Shown piece after piece: positions 58,667-64,000 of a stretch of DNA of 64,000 bases (its first letter is position 1; every line of letters starts with the position of its first letter). A model generated the notes under the pieces. It did not search any database and was not told the origin of the DNA. It saw only the letters and a program-made list of their open reading frames with translations. Source of the DNA: Amborella trichopoda (taxonomy: Eukaryota; Streptophyta; Magnoliopsida; Amborellales; Amborellaceae); assembly GCF_000471905.2 (NCBI RefSeq), contig NW_006499848.1, forward strand, positions 1,819,203 through 1,883,202. Reading direction: 5' to 3'. Both the position numbers and the translations under genes were made by a program.

Positions 58667-61600
58667 AAAATAAAAATCGAGCGGATCACAATCAGGATTG
58701 GCAACTTGCCGACTCTAACCGGTTTCCTGGAGACCGAGGTCACTTGACCATGTTCAAACACTTGGATATCCGAGAAAACGTACGCTCGAGAGAATCTTGA
58801 TTTGTTAGAGTTGTTAGCTTACAACCCAACACAATAATGGAACTAAGTCGTCTTGATTACAATAATTATTTCTAAAAACGGGTAGAGGCATCTATTCCCC
58901 ACTAATATACCAAAAAAAAAAAAGTCGTTTTGATTATAGCCACAATTGTATGGGAACATTTTCCTTTAATAATACGAACAAGTAGTCTTTCAAACCCAGC
59001 AATTTCCAGTCTGTATATGGCCAAGACCGAATTGATTCAAGAAAGGTATTGTACCGGCTTAGGCCCTCCTTAAAACAAACACCCCCCTTTATATTTTTTT
59101 TCCCTTTTTTTTTAACTTCTCTAATATTTCCTTGTCTCCCCGAAAACACCCCACACAAATCACTATTTAACTTTTTTTTTTTAAATAATTTTCTTGATGA
59201 CCTGTCCTGTCCGGTCCAGATTTGCTATCCAAAAACCCAACATGGATATGTGGGGTGGAGCATCGACCTTATCCCTCTAAATGGATCGTGTTCAACACAA
59301 ATGTTAGAGCAAAAAAAAAAAAGCAATTTGCTTCCAAGTCATCATCGATTTGATGAGAAAAACGAAGCAATTCAATTTCGGCCCATTCTGGGGAAGATTT
59401 AGGATTTTTTCATTTAACATAAATAAATTTGATATTTATGTATAAAAATAATATGTAAATTAAAAATAAAAATAAAAAATAATGCAAAAATAGTTTTATA
59501 TTATTTCTTTGCTTAGGTCGTATCGGTTTGAAGCGGACTGAGCTTCGGCCGAATCAACTCAAAACTACAATGCTAGGCTTCGCTTTGATCAAGGCCTAAA
59601 ATCCAAAGGCGTCGCCTCTTCAGCCAAAATAAAGCGAATTCGACAACATTGGAAAAACACAAGCCAAGCGCCTAAAAGTCGTCCAACTTCTTGCACTTTT
59701 TCTTCTATTGCTCTTCAATGCTATATCACGTCCAAAAGTTTTTTTATGATTACGAGTGAAAGTAGATTTGGAAGCTATCACGAGGGATTCTACTTCCCAG
59801 TGTTTGACAACCCGGCCGGATTGAACTGACGCCGGTTGTGTTGCCGGCCACTAGCCATGGCTGGTTAGGTCGGTCAATCAGCTTGACCATCTTAACTTAA
59901 AAAAAAGAATTAAAAAAAAAAAGAATTTCTTTACTCGTTTTTTTATGCCATTTTGTTTTGGAAAGATTGAGAAGTATTTAAGCCAAAAATATTTATTTTT
60001 ACTTTTTCCTTTTACCTATCTTTGTTAGATCATTTCTAAAATATCCTTCGCACAAATTGTTTTTTCAAAATCCATTTTTTCCCTACCATATAAATCTCAT
60101 TTGGATGTATTTTAATTAATCATGTTTTTTTTTTTTGGTAGATCAGTGGGAAAGACAGGCCCCCACCTATTTTTAAAAATAGCTAGTGGTTTTTTATTGT
60201 GTCAGTAGGAATGGAAACATAAACAGCTAGCAGAGGCTCATGTGGTGTTACCACTACGACCTCGACCCCATTCCCGTATATTCATATTTTTTTGAGATTT
60301 TTTGAAAATTCTTTTTAGATTTTTTAACTTTTTTTCAGCCCTATCCAGACCTTGGACCACGAGTTTTTTCAAGAAGGAAAAAAAAAACTAAATTAAATTC
60401 TTAAATACTTAGAACACCATCCAAAAATTGGACAACCAATTTTAAAGATAATATCTTCGTACTTAAAGACAATAATAATAGGATGTGGGTTTGAACAAGG
60501 TTACAACCTTAAACAATCCAATTAAAGCGCACCTCCAAATTTTATAATAAAAACCAAAACTAAGGAGGGAGATATTGTCCAATGATATTTTATGGTGGGG
60601 TTTATGATTCCCATACTTAGGGGGGCCAGGCCCGGGCCCGGGCCAGCCCTAAAAAACTACCAAAATGTGACTTGAGGTCAGAGCCAGGGCCAGGCAACCA
60701 CGCCCCAAAAACTCAATACTGTCATTCAATCATTTAGGAAGAGCCACAATAATGCCGTACAAATTAGCAAACGGCCATCCGTCTACCCCCAATGATACCA
60801 GAGGCAAAGAGGGGAACCCAGTGTAATTTCTCAATTCTCTGCAGCCTCACGCCCAACCCCTCAAATCCACTTAAAGCCACTGGTGTGGTCATAAATCTCC
60901 AATCTTCACAGCCGAAATTTCGCCGAAATGTACTGTATAATAAACCATAGAGGGCAAAGGACCCCGAGAAGAATAAACGCCTTTCTCCATTTCTTTTCCA
61001 GAAAAAGAAACGGGAGAATATTCAGAACTTTTGCACATAAAATATAACAAAAATAATCAAATAAAAATTTTAAAAAAAGGAGTATTTATGGTCAACGAAG
61101 CATCATTGACACAGAAAATACGAGGTTGTGCGCCATAAAACCAGCACTTCTGAAGGCAGGCCAGTACCATGACGTGTCAAATCCCTATTGGTAAATATCC
61201 AAGCCCCATCACATCACCGTGCTGAGTAGGAGAAAGAAAGGAGCTGCATTAAATTGATGGAGATGACGTGGCGAAGAGAGAGAGAGAGAAATCATGTGAT
61301 GCGAGACGTGGCACTTTTGGTCAAAGTCTACGTTCTCAGGATTCTGCCACGTAATAAACAATTCAACGTGGCACAATCGGATATCATGACATCGAGCGCG
61401 TTCTGATTCGTTCAGGCTTTCGGCTATTTTAAATCCATTTTTGATGCTTCACGGTGGAGAACAAAGATACGGGGTGGGGCACCATTTGGACCGACGTATA
61501 AAAGAAGCAGAGATGGGTTTTAGCATGTTTTCGAAGCAAACAAAAATAAAGAACTGCTGTTGCCTCTAAATTTATCCATAAATATGCCTAGAGAGACAAT

Positions 61601-62157
61601 AATTGTAGGGAGATAGGAGAGAGAAACGTGTGGCCGCTGTCTAAGCCGGCGATTCGTACTGCAATTAACACAAAGAGACGCCATTTCTGGAAAGAAAATG
61701 CAATACAGACAAGTAATAATAGTAAAAGTAAAGGAAGTTTTAAATGGGATTTGGTAAAAGTCTTGACTCAAGGGGAGGGGAGGGGAGGGGAGGGGAGGAG
61801 AGAGAGAGAGAAGAGAGTGACGGGGGAGGGTAAAAAAAGTAAAAGAAAAGGAGGTAATTCTTCACGTATAATTTTGATCACGATACAACAGTTGAATTCT
61901 TCTGATGTCGTAGAAAATAAAAACGAAGTAAACCCAACCATCTATCACTGACTGATGAATGCTACATAAGACACGTCTAGAGAGAGAAAGAGTAGATACA
62001 AATGATGCAGCGCACAAAGCTCCGCGGAGAGAGGAGGGCTGGAAATAGATAGAAACAGATAAAATGCGAGGGGAGAAATAAAATGAGAGGGAGAACACAT
62101 GGACATACAACGACAAACAGAGAGAGAGAGGTCCCTGATGCAGATTTGGAGCACCCA
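58667..62157. other. Intergenic; no gene recognised
   Basis: It contains an isolated MITE-end-like fragment at 60490-60545 (TTAAACAATCCAATTAAAGC) and a GC palindrome CAGGCCCGGGCCCGGGCCAG near 60627-60646. A GGGGA repeat lies at 61770-61797 (GGGGAGGGGAGGGGAGGGGA). GA-rich tracts lie downstream of the Mei2-like gene (61800-62130). Open frames are low-complexity or featureless. Confidence 0.4.
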
Positions 62158-64000
62158 TCAGCTTACCTGCGCGCAACTCCGAGGGCGAGGAGCGTGCTGT
62201 TGGTCATTTCCCGGCGAGCAAGTGACCACGGAGGAGGTAGTGGTGTTGCCAAATTGTCCACTGTCTCCCTCTTCCCCAATCTTAACAAGATGACTCGAAG
62301 TGGTGGGGGAGAGCATGACTTCCGAAGTGGGAAGAAAGTCCTCGGCCTCCCCTTCCTCTTCCTCATCAGCACATGACCCACTATCTCTTGCTCTTCTCCC
62401 CATGTCATTCTCCTCTTCAGAGGAAGATGAGGCGGCGGTAGAGGGAGGAGGAGGTGGCGATGGGCGGCGGATCTTGTGACCGCAGATAGGGAGGGGCGGG
62501 GTCAAGGATTTGCCGTCACGAGGGGGGGAGAAGACGACGGGGAGATATTCATCGATGTCGCATGCGAACTTCGAGTTCCTGAAGTGTTCCTTCAACGCCT
62601 CCAAGCCCTGGATGCCATGATCACGTCCAATTACATTCAGGCCCCACGTATAATAAAGAAACGAGTAGAAGTAGAGAGAGAAATACCTCAAAAATAAGAA
62701 AATAAGAGAGAGACCTGGAGATAGAAGTTGAGTTGACGTGACCATAGAGGTAAAAAGGACTGGGGATTGAGGGAGGGGGAAAGAGAATGAGAGGATGGGA
62801 GTGAAAGAGAAGGACATTGAGGTGACGAGAGATGGAATGCGAAAAAGTCATGAGGAGAGATAAGATGAGGTGACGACTGATGAGAGAGAAAGAGTGAGAA
62901 GGTGGGTCGATCACTTGACGTGACAGTATGAGAGATAATCAACATTTAACATAGTCGCTAGACTTTAGAGTGAGAAGTGGTATATCAATAACATTGTAGA
63001 TGAATGATGAAATAGGGAGAGAGTATGCAAACATTTCAAGAGGACTAAAATAAAATACTCCCGCGAGAACACGGTGTACAATCACTTTTGCTTATGAGAT
63101 ATTTTTGTTCAGGTTATAAGTAGAGCTTTTCAGTTGGGCGCGTTACGTTAGGCGGGGATTAACACACGGGAGTGCATTGAAAATAAATATGCTCCGGCGG
63201 GGGAGCTAAGTAATTTGTCAAATATCGTGAGGGTCAAAGATGTTGAACAGTTGAGGGCGAAGTGGATGACAACGAGACTGGACGGGGTTAGTACACATGC
63301 ACGAAGAGAAAATCAAGATGGCGAAAGTTTAGAGAGAGAAAATCAAGATGAAGAAAGTTTAGAGAGAGAAGAAGATCGAGATGAAGAGAGTTTAGAGAAA
63401 AAAAAATCACGATGAAAAAAATTTGGAGACATAAAATCAAGATGAAGAAAGATTAGAGAGAGAAAATCAAGATGAAGAAAGTTGAGAGAGAGTAAGTAGA
63501 GAAACCTGGAGTCGGGCATAGGTGACTTGGCATATTTTGCGAGAGTTGAAAGCCTCCCATCGTTGCTCGTTGAAGGCCTTGTAGAGCTTCCATGTGGCCT
63601 TGGGCGATGTAAAATTCACGAACCCATACCCCACGTTGCACTTGTTCCTATATAACTCGAACAACATACCCATCATCTCTCTTTCTCTCTCTAGAAACTC
63701 GCCTCCCCCAGGCCTATTCTCTCTCTAGAGAAAGTACTCGAAACGGAAAATTGAAGAGCGAGAGAGAGAGGGAACTCACTTGAAATCAATGGGCAAATAG
63801 ACGAAATCATATGCGGATAATGGCTCGTCACCAGTGGCATTCTCGTTGCAGTTGATGCAGTGCTGGTCCAGCATGTTCAGCAAAAGCTTCTGACTGCGAA
63901 AAAGCACGCCATAAAACACAGGTAAGTGCGTTAGAGAGAGAAACACTTTGCAGGAAAAAGATGGCAAATCCCCCCCCACACAGTGCCCAAAACACAGCAC
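62158..64000 (-). CDS. Mei2-like RNA-binding protein, terminal ear1-like/MCT type, 3' part
   Basis: This family regulates meiosis, meristem activity or leaf initiation through a C-terminal Mei2-type RRM. Minus-strand exons in the window are 63893-63780, 63647-63506 and 62607-62158; earlier exons lie beyond the right edge. The RRM reads [84 protein letters not shown] and [18 protein letters not shown], the Mei2 RRM3 signature. The tail is [20 protein letters not shown] followed by an acidic [10 protein letters not shown] stretch. The stop is TGA at 62158-62160. A good donor (CAG|GTAAGC) lies a few bases before it, so a further 3' exon is possible. Whether RRM1 and RRM2 exist (TEL class) or are missing (C-terminal-RRM-only class) cannot be told from here. 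Confidence 0.9.
63308..63495. repeat. Minisatellite in an intron of the Mei2-like gene
   Basis: The unit AAAATCAAGATGAAGAAAGT followed by TTAGAGAGAG (about 30 bp) is repeated six times or so with point changes. On the plus strand it gives a spurious acidic reading frame of [11 protein letters not shown] type that should not be annotated as a gene. Confidence 0.85.

Noticed and set aside
60490-60545. Additional family A MITE
   Set aside because: Only one end-like fragment is visible, with no interior match or opposite end; mentioned as a fragment only.
53044-62157. A gene between XRCC4 and the Mei2-like gene
   Set aside because: All open frames there are short, AT-rich or within repeats, and none shows a domain or splice-consistent exon series.
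62621-62945. Serine/leucine-rich open frames downstream of the Mei2-like exon acceptor
   Set aside because: They derive from GA/CT-rich intron sequence and read back into the intron.
63215-63415. Acidic repeat protein ([11 protein letters not shown] type)
   Set aside because: Product of an intronic minisatellite with no start context or conservation seen.

Overview
The window is nuclear DNA of a flowering plant. Every recognisable host gene is interrupted by GT-AG introns. The repeats are plant-type: MITEs, a Ty1/copia element with a TGGTATCAGAGC primer site, a LINE RNase H remnant, a tRNA-headed SINE, and a piece of plastid rps2 inside a nuclear intron. The species cannot be named from sequence alone. 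Several introns of 3.7-5.8 kb filled with transposons point to a large, repeat-rich genome.

Six host genes were reconstructed exon by exon. (1) The 5' part of a cytosolic-type NAD-dependent glycerol-3-phosphate dehydrogenase, minus strand, running off the left edge. (2) A complete ribosomal protein eL32 gene, plus strand, 7005-11400, 133 aa. (3) A complete archaeal-type cofactor-independent phosphoglycerate mutase, plus strand, 14910-27283, 5 exons, 486 aa. (4) A complete KDEL-tailed papain-type cysteine endopeptidase, plus strand, 40643-42141, 4 exons, 359 aa. (5) A complete XRCC4 non-homologous end-joining factor, minus strand, 43006-53043, 5 exons, 235 aa. (6) The 3' part of a Mei2-like (terminal ear1-like) RRM gene, minus strand, running off the right edge. 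These are unrelated housekeeping and developmental genes with no operon-like or cluster logic.

Between and inside the genes lie transposon fossils. The largest is a broken copia element on the minus strand (31407-38399) with a related solo LTR in an XRCC4 intron. A small LTR element with one extra inverted LTR lies at 55242-57441, and its solo LTR relative in the mutase intron has been invaded by a MITE. Two MITE families recur through the window: family A, about 340-390 bp with palindromic ends, and family B, about 220 bp. Two runs of N (12505-12569 and 32036-32407) are each flanked by the same sequence on both sides, which suggests assembly artefacts.

I found no convincing undescribed biological system. 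The better leads are an unidentified exon-like frame in an XRCC4 intron, an unrecognised degraded coding stretch in the mutase intron, TC-rich tracts just downstream of several splice donors, the family A MITEs, and the small LTR element with its inverted third LTR.
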